Assembly (NCBI GenBank): GCA_021741205.1
Contig: JAIOYI010000005.1
Location: 124,001-188,000, forward strand
DNA from: Emcibacter sp.
GTDB lineage: Bacteria; Pseudomonadota; Alphaproteobacteria; Sphingomonadales; Emcibacteraceae
Length of the DNA stretch: 64,000 nucleotides
Direction: 5' to 3'
In this document: piece after piece, positions 10,699 to 19,505 of the stretch
Layout of the letters: every line of letters starts with the position of its first letter
How positions within the stretch are numbered: position 1 is the stretch's first letter
Made by a program: the position numbers and the translations under genes
The notes under the pieces: model-generated
Databases searched by the model: none
The model's input: only the letters and a program-made list of their open reading frames with translations
Told to the model about the DNA's origin: nothing

Positions 10699-12369
10699 AT
10701 GTCCTATAAAAGCCGTAAAAATGCCTTGTATTTCCTGCCTCTTGGAGGGTCTGGAGAGATCGGTATGAATTTGAATTTATACCAAACCAAGGGTAAATGG
10801 CTCATGGTTGATTGCGGCATATCATTTGCGGATAGTTATCTTCCGGGTATTGATTTGATTATGCCTAATGTCAATTATATTGAAAAACGCAAAGATGATT
10901 TGGTGGGGCTTATTATTACCCACGCCCACGAGGATCATGTGGGTGCGCTTGCGCATCTTTGGCCACGGTTTCGCTGTCCTGTTTATGCAACGCCATTTAC
11001 AATGATTTTAATCCGTCAGAAACTTGCCGAGGCCGGGCTGTTGGGCGAGGTGCCTTTAATTGAAATCCCACTTGAGGGGAATGTAGAGGTGGGGCCTTTT
11101 ACCATAGATTTCCTGTCCTTAACCCATTCCATACCAGAACCAAATGCGCTGCGCATAAAGACGGATTTGGGGGTAATATTCCATACAGGGGACTGGAAGC
11201 TAGACCCTGATCCTCTTGTGGGGGAGGCAACGAACGCTGCAAAAATGCAAAAGGTCGGCGACGAGGGGGTATTGGCACTGATTTGTGATTCCACCAATGT
11301 TTTTAACCCAGAATCTTCTGGCTCGGAAAGCACAGTGCGTGATAATATTAATCAAATTTTAGCCACGAAGAAGGGTAAAGTTTTTTGCGCAACATTCTCT
11401 TCAAACGTGGCACGGGTTGATACCTTGGCCATGGCCGCAAGAAACAATGGACGCGCTATCTGCCTTGTGGGGCAATCATTGAAAAGAAATGTGGCGGCGG
11501 CTATAGAGGCTGGTTATCTCAAAGATTTCCCAAAAATTGTCAGCGAAGGTGAGGCTAAGAATCTTCCTAACGAAAAAATTCTTTACATCTGTACAGGATG
11601 TCAGGGAGAGGCACGGGCTGCGCTTATGCGTATTGCGGAGGGCAATAACCGTGAAGTAAAAATTGTGCGGGGCGATACGGTTATCTTTTCCTCCAAGATC
11701 ATTCCAGGCAATGAAATCATGATCGGTAGGCTCCATAACATGTTGGTGGAATTTGGTGCCGAGGTGATTACAGAAAAAGATGCCTTTGTTCATGTGTCGG
11801 GTCATCCGGGTCAACAAGAGCTTCGGCAGATGTACGACTGGATTAGGCCGGACATATTGGTGCCCGTTCACGGCGAGGTGCGTCATATGGAAAAACAGGC
11901 GGAATTTGGTCGGAACCATGGTATCCCATCATGTTTGGTGCCCCGTAATGGCACCCTCATCAGGCTAGCCCCAGGCCCCGCAGAAATTGTCGAATATAAC
12001 ATTGTTGGGCGCTTGGCTTTGGATGGTGGTTTTCTTATCCCAAGTGAAGATGACGCTATTGTGACACGGCGGCGTATCTTATATAATGGCGCACTTGTAA
12101 TATCTTTGGTTGTGGATATGAGGGGTGAATTTTTAACAGCCCCCGTCGTGACAAATCTTGGTAACCCTGATGGGGGGATGGGTTATTTTGAGGATGTGAT
12201 TATAGAGGCCGCCCTTGCGGCTGCCCACAAACTCACCACAAGCCAAAGAGCCGATAAAAACAAACTCGCAGAATCCGTTCGGGCTTATGCTCGAAAGGCC
12301 GCTATGAATTATACGAAAAAAGAAACGGGTCCTCTAACCGTGGTCACTGTAACACAGATGGAAAATTAA
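10699..12369 (+). CDS. rnj: Ribonuclease J family protein
   Basis: Metallo-beta-lactamase/beta-CASP ribonuclease with 5'-exonuclease and endonuclease activity on RNA. The zinc-binding HAHEDHVGA sits near residue 74, and the beta-CASP part contains CTGCQGEARAAL and HVSGHPGQQEL. The length of 556 residues is typical of alphaproteobacterial RNase J. The window also has an RNase E/G-type enzyme at 45421-46806, so both decay systems are present. It lies 5 bp after coaX and 9 bp before the epimerase gene. Confidence 0.93.
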   Translation: MSYKSRKNALYFLPLGGSGEIGMNLNLYQTKGKWLMVDCGISFADSYLPGIDLIMPNVNYIEKRKDDLVGLIITHAHEDHVGALAHLWPRFRCPVYATPFTMILIRQKLAEAGLLGEVPLIEIPLEGNVEVGPFTIDFLSLTHSIPEPNALRIKTDLGVIFHTGDWKLDPDPLVGEATNAAKMQKVGDEGVLALICDSTNVFNPESSGSESTVRDNINQILATKKGKVFCATFSSNVARVDTLAMAARNNGRAICLVGQSLKRNVAAAIEAGYLKDFPKIVSEGEAKNLPNEKILYICTGCQGEARAALMRIAEGNNREVKIVRGDTVIFSSKIIPGNEIMIGRLHNMLVEFGAEVITEKDAFVHVSGHPGQQELRQMYDWIRPDILVPVHGEVRHMEKQAEFGRNHGIPSCLVPRNGTLIRLAPGPAEIVEYNIVGRLALDGGFLIPSEDDAIVTRRRILYNGALVISLVVDMRGEFLTAPVVTNLGNPDGGMGYFEDVIIEAALAAAHKLTTSQRADKNKLAESVRAYARKAAMNYTKKETGPLTVVTVTQMEN

Positions 12370-12378
12370 GAAAGATTA

Positions 12379-12786
12379 ATGATGATTGGAAGATTAAACC
12401 ACGTTGCTATTGCGGTGAATGATTTGGATACCGCGGTAACTCTTTACCGTGATACATTAGGGGCGAAGGTCTCAAAGGCCACCGAGCAGCCAGATCACGG
12501 CGTGATTACGGTTTTTGTGGAATTGCCTAATACCAAGATTGAATTGCTTTATCCCTTAGGCGATCATTCACCCATTCAGGCATTTCTGGATAAAAATAAA
12601 TCGGGGGGTATTCATCACCTTTGTTATGAGGTTGAGGATATATATGCCGCACGGGATAAATTATTGGCCGACGGTATGCGCATCTTAGGTGGAGCAGAGC
12701 CGAAAATAGGGGCGCATGGTAAACCTATTCTGTTTTTGCACCCCAAAGACTTTTGTGGAACGCTTGTTGAATTGGAAGAGGTATAA
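12379..12786 (+). CDS. mce: Methylmalonyl-CoA epimerase
   Basis: Small glyoxalase-fold enzyme that interconverts the R and S forms of methylmalonyl-CoA in the propionyl-CoA to succinyl-CoA route. The 135 residues show paired metal-binding segments: LNHVAIAVNDL at the N terminus, GGIHHLCYEV near residue 75 and the final GTLVELEEV with its Glu ligand. Two ATGs occur in tandem at 12379. The location after RNase J is a conserved alphaproteobacterial arrangement. Confidence 0.92.
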   Translation: MMIGRLNHVAIAVNDLDTAVTLYRDTLGAKVSKATEQPDHGVITVFVELPNTKIELLYPLGDHSPIQAFLDKNKSGGIHHLCYEVEDIYAARDKLLADGMRILGGAEPKIGAHGKPILFLHPKDFCGTLVELEEV

Positions 12787-12788
12787 GA

Positions 12789-13031
12789 ATGACAATTGCT
12801 AATCATATAATTGTTTTTATTGTTTGTTGGTGGATGGTTCTTTTTATGGTGTTGCCTTGGGGGATCAAGGGGCATCATGAAAGCGGTGAAGATTTCCAAA
12901 CTGGTATTGAACCTGGATCACCGATTAAAGCCAATATGGGAAAGAAGGTGCTCGTTACCACGGGGATCGCTTTTGTGGTTTGGGGTATATTCTGGGCTGT
13001 TATGGAGTTTAATCTAATCTCTTTGAATTAA
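12789..13031 (+). CDS. DUF1467 family small membrane protein
   Basis: An 80-residue protein with two predicted membrane helices (residues about 5-25 and 55-75) separated by a short polar loop. The stretch WWMVLFMVLPWGIKG near the start is typical of DUF1467 proteins. The function is not known. It starts 2 bp after the epimerase gene, as in many alphaproteobacteria, and is the last gene of the nuo-led run; a gap of more than 500 bp follows. Confidence 0.85.
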   Translation: MTIANHIIVFIVCWWMVLFMVLPWGIKGHHESGEDFQTGIEPGSPIKANMGKKVLVTTGIAFVVWGIFWAVMEFNLISLN

Positions 13032-13072
13032 GCCTTGTTCCTTTTTATTGGTGTATTCTTCCCTGAGTCATT

Positions 13073-13244
13073 TATAAAATGTCAAAAAAATATTACTTTT
13101 TTACAGAGGGTTGTTATGAATAAGGATTTTTTTATGCTTAATATTGGTGATGTATAAATGTCACACATTAGCTCATTAGAAAGTATTTTTTGTGTAACTG
13201 TACCATTTTTCAAGACTTAAGATGTATGTGTTATAAATATCACA
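13073..13244. repeat. Three spaced copies of a TATAAATRTCACA-like motif
   Basis: In the non-coding stretch after the DUF1467 gene the motif occurs at 13073 (TATAAAATGTCAAA, divergent), 13153 (TATAAATGTCACA) and 13232 (TATAAATATCACA). The starts are 80 and 79 bp apart. The second copy sits in a palindrome, GTGA-N10-TCAC, and the third in GTG-N10-CAC. Even spacing suggests operator sites, but I recognise no regulator. A 13-codon ORF with a good GAGGG site (13116-13157) overlaps the second copy. Otherwise 13032-13297 shows no gene. Confidence 0.4.
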
Positions 13245-13297
13245 GTGTGGTTTTTATGTTTTGTCTAACTCTTTGTTAAATAAAGATAATTTTTCTC

Positions 13298-13326
13298 TTG
13301 ATTTTGTTTCATTTAAGTCTGACTAT
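13298..13326 (+). promoter_or_regulatory. Putative promoter of the sRNA
   Basis: TTGATT at 13298-13303 and GACTAT at 13321-13326 with a 17-base spacer are placed to start transcription just before the conserved sRNA. The -35 match is good and the -10 match moderate. Confidence 0.45.
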
Positions 13327-13332
13327 GAAGTT

Positions 13333-13426
13333 GAGAGATGCTCTTGGTGTAGGAGTATTTCTTTAGCCCTTCGTGGGCGTTTCCTCCCTAGACTTGGGCC
13401 ACTCTTTACGGGTGGCCTCTTTTTTT
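13333..13426 (+). ncRNA. mmgR: suhB/mmgR-family small RNA (alpha-r8 type)
   Basis: The segment has the hallmarks of the alphaproteobacterial suhB/mmgR sRNA: a small hairpin GCCC-TTCGT-GGGC at 13366-13378, then the unpaired conserved line GTTTCCTCCCTAGACTT at 13379-13395, then a terminator hairpin GGCCAC/GTGGCC with a T tract. The CCTCCC line resembles an anti-Shine-Dalgarno and is the likely target-pairing site. In Sinorhizobium, mmgR limits polyhydroxybutyrate granules; a PHA synthase gene is present at 38565. The 5' end is inferred from the promoter only. Family assignment is from memory of the motif. Confidence 0.75.
13397..13426 (+). terminator. Rho-independent terminator of the sRNA
   Basis: Stem GGCCAC (13397-13402) pairs with GTGGCC (13412-13417) and is followed by TCTTTTTTT. 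It forms the 3' end of the sRNA. The rest of the gap up to trpS (13427-13553) shows nothing further that I can name. Confidence 0.85.
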
Positions 13427-13553
13427 GTGGTCTCTATAATAATTTATCAAACTTCATCAAGCCTTCTTGACCATCTTGAAATTTGAGGTCATAAAACATT
13501 CCCTATAGTAAAACATAATCGGGATATGTCCAAAATATTCCAAAGGAAAAAAC

Positions 13554-14564
13554 ATGACGACATTCAAACAACGCATCTTTTCTGGTGTACAGCCTTCTGG
13601 AAATTTAACGCTTGGTAATTATTTGGGAGCTATCCGTAACTGGGTGGCTTTACAAAAAAGTTATGAGAGTATTTTTTGCGTTGTTGATCTGCATGCTATC
13701 ACGGTTTGGCAAGATCCAGAAGTTTTGCGCAATGCAACCCGTGAGGTTGCAGCGGGTATGATTGCAAGTGGCATTGATCCAAAGGAATGCATTATTTTCA
13801 ATCAAAGTCAGGTGCCAGCACATGCAGAACTTGCGTGGATATTTAATTGCGTGGCTCGAATTGGTTGGTTAAACCGCATGACGCAGTTTAAGGAGAAGGC
13901 GGGCAAAAACCGTGAGGGAGCCAGTTCAGGTCTTTATGTGTATCCTAATTTGATGGCTGCGGATATCATGATATATAAGGCAACTCATGTACCCGTGGGG
14001 GAAGATCAGAAACAACATCTGGAACTTACCCGTGATATTGCCCAGAAATTTAATAATGATTATGGTGTTGATTTCTTCCCTATTGTTGAACCTTTAATTT
14101 TCGGGGAAGCTACACGTGTTATGTCGTTACGAGACGGCACGGCAAAGATGAGCAAATCTGATCCTTCGGAAAATAGTCGGATTAATTTAACGGATGATAG
14201 AGATGTTATCGCTAAGAAAATTCGAAAAGCCAAAACCGATAGCGAACCTATTCCAGAAACTTTGACAGAGTTGAAAGATCGACCAGAAGCCCAAAATCTT
14301 ATCAATATCTTTGCAGCCCTAAGCGACAGAACAGCTCTTGATGTCTGCACTCAATATGGCGGTATGGGTTTTGCAACCTTTAAAAATGATCTAGCGGAAC
14401 TTAGTGCATCTGTTCTTGGGCCTATAACAGAGGAAATGAAAAAGCTTTGTGATGAAAGGTCCTATGTGGATCAAATTCTTAAAGAGGGTTCACAAAAGGC
14501 TCGGGAAATGTCTGAGCCCATATTAAAAGATATATATAATATTGTAGGCTTCTTGCAATCATAA
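13554..14564 (+). CDS. trpS: Tryptophan--tRNA ligase
   Basis: Class I aminoacyl-tRNA synthetase charging tRNA-Trp. The 336 residues show [18 protein letters not shown] at 9-26 (the HIGH-type signature) and KMSKSD near residue 200 for ATP binding. A GGAAAA ribosome site precedes the ATG. In many alphaproteobacteria murJ stands upstream; here the neighbour is the sRNA instead. The downstream DUF4136 gene starts 40 bp later on the same strand. Confidence 0.97.
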   Translation: MTTFKQRIFSGVQPSGNLTLGNYLGAIRNWVALQKSYESIFCVVDLHAITVWQDPEVLRNATREVAAGMIASGIDPKECIIFNQSQVPAHAELAWIFNCVARIGWLNRMTQFKEKAGKNREGASSGLYVYPNLMAADIMIYKATHVPVGEDQKQHLELTRDIAQKFNNDYGVDFFPIVEPLIFGEATRVMSLRDGTAKMSKSDPSENSRINLTDDRDVIAKKIRKAKTDSEPIPETLTELKDRPEAQNLINIFAALSDRTALDVCTQYGGMGFATFKNDLAELSASVLGPITEEMKKLCDERSYVDQILKEGSQKAREMSEPILKDIYNIVGFLQS

Positions 14565-14604
14565 GGGTAAATGATTATCTTTGTAGTATCTCTGTGGAAG
14601 AGGG

Positions 14605-15270
14605 ATGAAATTTAAGGATCAAATGATGAATAATATTTTCAGATTTGTAATTGTGTTGATATTAGCAGGATTTTTATCAGCCTGTAATAATACCTTTACC
14701 TCCAATGTATCCCGTTTCCATGAATTGCCAACTCCACAGGGAGAATCCGTTATGATTGTCCCGAGTGATCCTGCAAAAAATAATAGTCTTGAATTTGCAT
14801 CCTATGCCAATATTGTTGGCGATTACCTTGGAAAACTTGGTTATCGTCCCGCTGGTGATGGTGTGCCAGATTTGATTGTTGAACTGGATTACGGTGTCGA
14901 TGACGGCAAGGTTATAGTCAGAAATTATTCTTTCGGATATGGTTATGGATTCCCTCACTTCTATCCTCGCAGCTATTTTGGCTATTATTATCCCTATAGC
15001 TATTTTGACTTTTATGACCCTTTTTATGGCTATTATTCACCCCATAGAAGAGATGTCGACTCCTATGTTAAATATACAAGAAAATTATCTATGGTGATTA
15101 GACCCAATCAAGACGGCCTTAAAAATCTTTTTGAAGGAACAGTGGAAAGTACAGGTCGGAACAATAACATTACTGCTATTATGCCCCATATGGTGCAGGC
15201 TTTGTTTACAAATTTCCCTGGTGTGAGTGGGTCAACAGAAAAAATAGTGATTAATTTGGATGAGAAATAA
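14605..15270 (+). CDS. DUF4136 family lipoprotein
   Basis: Probable outer-membrane lipoprotein of unknown role. A hydrophobic signal segment ends in the lipobox LSAC at about residues 24-27. The middle has a very aromatic tract rich in Tyr, Phe and Gly (nt about 14930-15045), and the C-terminal part fits DUF4136. Start choice is unsure: 14605 has purines directly against it, whereas the tandem ATGs at 14623/14626 have AAGGA at a normal distance and give a shorter signal peptide. The stop overlaps the next gene by 11 bp. Confidence 0.75.
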   Translation: MKFKDQMMNNIFRFVIVLILAGFLSACNNTFTSNVSRFHELPTPQGESVMIVPSDPAKNNSLEFASYANIVGDYLGKLGYRPAGDGVPDLIVELDYGVDDGKVIVRNYSFGYGYGFPHFYPRSYFGYYYPYSYFDFYDPFYGYYSPHRRDVDSYVKYTRKLSMVIRPNQDGLKNLFEGTVESTGRNNNITAIMPHMVQALFTNFPGVSGSTEKIVINLDEK

Positions 15271-16228
15271 AATCAAGACAGCGTTGAAAGGTATTTGGGG
15301 TAAGATCACGCTAAAGATTTTCCAAAGAATCGTTATAGCCTTCGGGATTTTTGTGTTTTTCTATTATCTGATTGGTATGGTCATTGTTGAAAATATCAAT
15401 GATGATAAGGATTTTGCATCGGATAAACTTCAATATGCATCCACGCAAAGCAATGCGGTTTCCATGTCTATTGCCATGATTGATCGGGAAGTCAACGTCC
15501 ATTCATGGATATCCAATGATCCTTGGTTCAAGCCCGGTGCCTTGCTTGATAATATGGCAAATTATCAAAAGGGAATGATTTCGGCCAATGCCATTTTTGC
15601 TATTGAACTAAAAGATCAACTTAGCCGAATGCGAGGATCAAGTCAGGTGGATAGTAACCTGCAAGAGGTGGCAAGCGGTATGAATTATGCGCCAGACAGG
15701 TGGTATTGGGATCCCAGTGTCTCCATTTTTCTTTTTGTAGCACCAGCAGAAAAACAATATAACAGCGCCCTGAATAATCTTATGGATTATAATGAACGCC
15801 TTAAAAATGGCGATGCGGTTTATGAGCGGCGTTCTGATAATCTATTGTCAACATTGGATAAGATATCACTTGATTTTGGATCTTCATCGGATTCTATCGC
15901 TCGAAAAATTGATAATGGTATTGGCTGTGTTTTGGATACCAAGGCGGATGATCTATTCTATAATGTTAAGGGGCGAACTTATGCTTATTGGCTGATCTTA
16001 AAGGGGCTTAAGGCGGATTTTAATAAGGTTATTATAGATAAGGATATCGGCAACAGTTGGACACAGTTAGAACAAAGCCTTGGCGCGTTGCTTGACCTTG
16101 ACCCTATTATTGTATCAAATTGCGATGCGGATGCCTTTTTGTTTCAAAACCACATTTCGGCTCAGGGATTTTATCTTCTTCGGGCAAGAACGCAGCTTAA
16201 AGAAATCATCAATATATTGCTGAAATAA
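15260..16228 (+). CDS. DUF2333 family protein
   Basis: A 322-residue protein with one N-terminal membrane anchor (about residues 24-44) and a large part predicted outside the cytoplasm. Segments such as SNDPWFKPGALLDNM and QLSRMRGSSQVD match DUF2333, a family of unknown function found in proteobacteria. It overlaps the 3' end of the DUF4136 gene by 11 bp, so the lipoprotein and this anchored protein are probably made together and may work together in the envelope. Confidence 0.8.
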   Translation: MRNKIKTALKGIWGKITLKIFQRIVIAFGIFVFFYYLIGMVIVENINDDKDFASDKLQYASTQSNAVSMSIAMIDREVNVHSWISNDPWFKPGALLDNMANYQKGMISANAIFAIELKDQLSRMRGSSQVDSNLQEVASGMNYAPDRWYWDPSVSIFLFVAPAEKQYNSALNNLMDYNERLKNGDAVYERRSDNLLSTLDKISLDFGSSSDSIARKIDNGIGCVLDTKADDLFYNVKGRTYAYWLILKGLKADFNKVIIDKDIGNSWTQLEQSLGALLDLDPIIVSNCDADAFLFQNHISAQGFYLLRARTQLKEIINILLK

Positions 16229-16234
16229 AAAAAT

Positions 16235-16280
16235 CTTGCCAAACTTCCCTGTTGGATGGCAAGATGATGGTATTTTTTGA
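16235..16280 (+). terminator. Possible terminator after the DUF2333 gene
   Basis: ATCTTGCCA (16235-16243) and TGGCAAGAT (16259-16267) form a 9-bp stem with a 15-base loop, followed after six bases by TATTTTTT. The T tract is not immediately adjacent, so termination may be partial. Confidence 0.5.
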
Positions 16281-16325
16281 TCAAAAAGACTTCATGAGGT
16301 CTGGATAACAAAGATAGGGATTGTT

Positions 16326-16799
16326 ATGCCTACACAGGAAAATAAGTGGAAATTTTTGGTGATCGCAGACGATACACCAGAATTTAAAAAAGTGCTTCGT
16401 TTGGCCTCTTTACGGGCTAAGCGTGTGGGGGGAACTCTTGTTCTGCTTCGTATTATTCAGCCGAGCGAATTTCAGCATTGGATGTCTGTTCAGGATATTA
16501 TGGAAGAAGAGGCCATGCAAGAGGCTCGCATTATGCTGGATCACTTTGTTGAAGAGGCTTTTCAGCTTTCAGGCGTAGAATGTGAGAAGATTATCAGAAA
16601 CGGTAAGGCAGGCGAAGCTATTACCCAATATATTCAAGAAGACAAAGATATTCATTTATTGGTTCTTGGGGCTAATGTGGATGGAGACCCAGGCCCTCTT
16701 GTTAGGGCATTCCGAGAAGAACTGCTGAACGTATTGCATATGCCCGTCCTTGTGGTTCCCGGCAATATGACCGATAGCGAGATCGATAAATTTGTTTAA
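16326..16799 (+). CDS. Universal stress protein (UspA family)
   Basis: A 157-residue single-domain UspA protein. The beginning KFLVIADDTPEFKKVLRLA and the end LLVLGANVDGDPGPLVRAF with PVLVVPG fit the nucleotide-binding fold, although the classic G-2x-G-9x-G(S/T) loop is altered. Such proteins accumulate under starvation or stress; the exact role here cannot be told. It is flanked by non-coding gaps of about 100 bp on both sides and is likely a single-gene unit. Confidence 0.85.
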   Translation: MPTQENKWKFLVIADDTPEFKKVLRLASLRAKRVGGTLVLLRIIQPSEFQHWMSVQDIMEEEAMQEARIMLDHFVEEAFQLSGVECEKIIRNGKAGEAITQYIQEDKDIHLLVLGANVDGDPGPLVRAFREELLNVLHMPVLVVPGNMTDSEIDKFV

Positions 16800-16915
16800 A
16801 AGCAGAAAAAAATATAAAATAAGACTATTTTACTCTTGATTTGAATTTCTTCCTTGATTTTATCCTTATAAATTGCCATCTATAATATTATTATATAAAG
16901 ATGTAGGATATATCC

Positions 16916-17467
16916 ATGTTTATTCAAACCGAAACGACCCCGAACCCAGCAACCTTGAAATTTGTTCCAGGCGAGACTGTGATGGAGAGGGGAACAGCCT
17001 TTTACGAAACAGCTGAGGAGGCGGAAAATTCACCGCTTGCAAAACGTCTTTTTGCGGTCGAGGGTGTGTCGGGTGCCTTCTTCGGATTTGATTTTATTGC
17101 GGTCACCTTAAAAGATGAGGTTTGGGATGATAAAAAAACCGATGTTTTGGGGGCGATTATGGAGCATTTCACATCAGGTGATCCGGTTGTGTCTCTTGGA
17201 ACAAAATCCGTACCAGCAGCAGAAGAAAAACCAGAAGACGCAGAGATCGTAGCCCAGATTAAAGAATTGCTCGAGGCACGTGTCAGGCCCGCTGTGGCAC
17301 GGGATGGGGGCGATATTACCTTTCATGCTTATGATGATGGCATTGTTTATCTTCGTATGCAGGGAGCCTGTTCTGGATGCCCAAGTTCAACGGCAACTTT
17401 AAAATATGGTATTCAGAATTTGCTGAAACATTATATTCCCGAAATCGAGTCAGTGGAAGCGGTTTAG
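16916..17467 (+). CDS. nfuA: NifU-like iron-sulfur scaffold/carrier (Nfu)
   Basis: Carries [4Fe-4S] clusters to target apoproteins. The 183 residues comprise the N-terminal Nfu_N domain, beginning FIQTETTPNPATLKFVPG, and a C-terminal NifU domain with GACSGCPSSTATLK, whose CxxC holds the cluster at a dimer interface. The upstream gap has a perfect TATAAT near 16882 but no clear -35. The gene ends only 5 bp from the convergent deacetylase gene. Confidence 0.93.
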   Translation: MFIQTETTPNPATLKFVPGETVMERGTAFYETAEEAENSPLAKRLFAVEGVSGAFFGFDFIAVTLKDEVWDDKKTDVLGAIMEHFTSGDPVVSLGTKSVPAAEEKPEDAEIVAQIKELLEARVRPAVARDGGDITFHAYDDGIVYLRMQGACSGCPSSTATLKYGIQNLLKHYIPEIESVEAV

Positions 17468-17472
17468 CGCTC

Positions 17473-18522
17473 TTAAAGAACGAAAAAAGCTCGCCCGAAC
17501 CAGTACCACCTTTTGTTGGCACCTGGCATAGTGCAATTTATTTTGCTTCGACCTTTGGGTAAGGCTTCAGTAAAGCGCACTTCAATTCTATTATCTCCAA
17601 TGCGGGTAATATCTGCAGCATGGCTCATATGGGATAGGTAGCAACTTAATGCCGAAAGTCCCGACAGGTTTTTATCCACTGTAAAACCAATATTTGGGGG
17701 ATTTTGAGTTATAATAGGGCTTATGGGCAGAATATCACGCACGGGCAATGCTTGCGCATTGATGACGAGCTTAAAACGCGCCATATCAGAATATTTTTCA
17801 TTAAAAGGAAAACGGGGTAGGGCGTATATGTCGCTTTTGCTGTTTGCGGCTCCTGAAAATTGTCCAAAGGCTGCTTTAATGCCTTTCTCTTTTAGAATAT
17901 TTTCAAGCTCTGGGCTATATTCACCGTAAGGATAAGCAAAAATATCAGGTATAAATCCAAGTTCTTTTTGATAAAGGATGCTTGCTTTTTCGATGTCCTG
18001 AACAGCTTTATCCATGGGTATGTAAAGCAAATGATCATGGCTGTGGGCATGATGTCCAATCGAAACCAAGGGATCTTTGGATAAGGCGCGAATTTCTTGC
18101 CATGTCATGTATCCTGCAATATTTCTGTCTATGGCTTCTGTGGAGACAAATATGGTAAAGGGAAGATTGGCAGCCTTCAGTCTTGGCCATGCATTATCAT
18201 AAATGGATTGATAAGCATCATCAATGGTGATGGCGATGGTGCGGGGCGGAAGTTTTATATTGTTTTTAAGCGCATCAACGATTTTATCCAAAGGGACAAT
18301 ATTATATTTCTTGTTCTTAAGCTCTGCAAGATGGGCATCAAATTGTTCTAATGTGATATTGGTTGTGGAAAAATTATCTTCACCAAAGCGATGATACATG
18401 ATGATGACGGCGGAATCTTCTGTTTGATCGGCGGTTGCAGGCTCTGGTAGCATAAGGACGGATACAAACAATATTGCAGATAAAATGATGACCACAAGGG
18501 TGAGATATTTTTGTTTAATCAT
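17473..18522 (-). CDS. Exported polysaccharide deacetylase family protein
   Basis: NodB-fold deacetylase acting outside the cytoplasmic membrane, probably on an N-acetylated envelope or extracellular glycan. Visible motifs are TIDDAYQS (motif 1 with the catalytic and metal-binding Asp pair), SIGHHAHSH (metal-binding His) and FAYPYGEYS. I chose the ATG at 18522: it has AAGG upstream and gives a proper signal peptide beginning MIKQKYLTLVVIILSAILF. An in-frame codon at 18657 would add 45 unlikely residues. A C-terminal region of about 100 residues after the NodB domain is not recognised. It is convergent with nfu. Confidence 0.85.
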   Translation of the reverse strand: MIKQKYLTLVVIILSAILFVSVLMLPEPATADQTEDSAVIIMYHRFGEDNFSTTNITLEQFDAHLAELKNKKYNIVPLDKIVDALKNNIKLPPRTIAITIDDAYQSIYDNAWPRLKAANLPFTIFVSTEAIDRNIAGYMTWQEIRALSKDPLVSIGHHAHSHDHLLYIPMDKAVQDIEKASILYQKELGFIPDIFAYPYGEYSPELENILKEKGIKAAFGQFSGAANSKSDIYALPRFPFNEKYSDMARFKLVINAQALPVRDILPISPIITQNPPNIGFTVDKNLSGLSALSCYLSHMSHAADITRIGDNRIEVRFTEALPKGRSKINCTMPGANKRWYWFGRAFFVL

Positions 18523-18693
18523 GGCATAACCTTGGTCTATAACAATGCAACAACGGGATCGAATAAGGAGTATAACAGGATAATTCCAAAATAAAATCTT
18601 CTTTGTTGTCTCTATTAGGTTTGGAAATTTGTTGAAGTGTGAGATATAAGAGGACATTATTTTAATATTCGGAAAAAAAATTAGAGATAATTT

Positions 18694-18798
18694 ATGTCTT
18701 CAGAAAACGCCCTTCATATTATATCGAACGCTATATGTTCAATAAAACAGGGTATCAGACTGGATATTTTTTTTGATGGGGCGTGTGAAATATTTTGA
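18694..18798 (+). CDS. Possible 34-residue leader ORF coupled to tsaB
   Basis: A short ORF starts with ATG at 18694 after a weak purine stretch (GAGA) and ends with TGA at 18796-18798. That TGA overlaps the TTG start codon of tsaB by two bases. tsaB itself has no good Shine-Dalgarno at the usual distance, so translational coupling from this ORF is plausible. The peptide matches nothing I know and may be chance. Confidence 0.3.
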   Translation: MSSENALHIISNAICSIKQGIRLDIFFDGACEIF

Positions 18799-19505
18799 TT
18801 ATTCTTGCTCTTGATTGTGCCCTTTCATCCTGTTCAGTGTCCGTTATTAAGGACGGGGAGGTGCTTTCCGAAATATTTGAAGAGAGAGATCGGGGGCAGG
18901 CAGAACGTTTATTGCCTATGTGTCAGGAAGTCTGCCAAAGGCATTCCTTAACCTTTGATGATTTGGATGGGATTGCAGTCACCCGTGGTCCAGGCACTTT
19001 TACAGGCGTACGCATTGGCCTTGCCGCCGCCAAGGGCTTGGCGCTTGCGTTGCATATACCTATTATTGGTGTCACAACATTAGAAGCCGTTGCAAGACAT
19101 TCTTTCGATGTTTTGACAGGTGATGATATGGGTAAAATTGCCGTCGCTCATGATGCCAGACGATCAGAAATTTATTGGCAAATTTTTGAAAAAAGAGATC
19201 ATGCTATTGTCGCATGCACGGAAGCTCTTGCGGTGCCTTTGGCTGATATTGCACTGCATTTTTCTACGGCAGTATCCGTCGTGGTTGGAAGCGGGACAGA
19301 ATTGATAAAATCCGCTCTGCCGAAAGATATATTGGAGCATTTGAGTTTTCCAGACATATCACCCGAACCCCGTGCGGCTACCGTGGGACAAATTGCTTAT
19401 GAAAAAATTATTTCAGGTGACGCTATAGAGAGCCTTGCTCCGCTTTATCTGCGGGCTCCGGATGCCATTGCGGCACGTGCTATCACTTACGCTTTTCAAA
19501 ACTAA
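18795..19505 (+). CDS. tsaB: tRNA threonylcarbamoyladenosine biosynthesis protein TsaB
   Basis: Partner of TsaD and TsaE in making the t6A modification of ANN-decoding tRNAs. The 236-residue ASKHA-fold protein has the N-terminal ILALDCALSSCSVSVIKDG, the segment TRGPGTFTGVRIGLAAAKGL and AHDARRSEIYW. The start is TTG at 18795. It shares one base with rimI (TAATG), a common alphaproteobacterial pair. Confidence 0.93.
   Translation: MIILALDCALSSCSVSVIKDGEVLSEIFEERDRGQAERLLPMCQEVCQRHSLTFDDLDGIAVTRGPGTFTGVRIGLAAAKGLALALHIPIIGVTTLEAVARHSFDVLTGDDMGKIAVAHDARRSEIYWQIFEKRDHAIVACTEALAVPLADIALHFSTAVSVVVGSGTELIKSALPKDILEHLSFPDISPEPRAATVGQIAYEKIISGDAIESLAPLYLRAPDAIAARAITYAFQN

Noticed and set aside
13147-13164. 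GTGA-N10-TCAC read as a CRP/FNR site
   Set aside because: CRP and FNR sites need a six- or four-base spacer between the half-sites; ten bases does not fit.
13333-13426. 6S RNA or SRP RNA
   Set aside because: The SRP loop GGAAGGAAGCAGCC is absent and the long open-bubble duplex of 6S RNA does not form; the suhB/mmgR pattern fits better.
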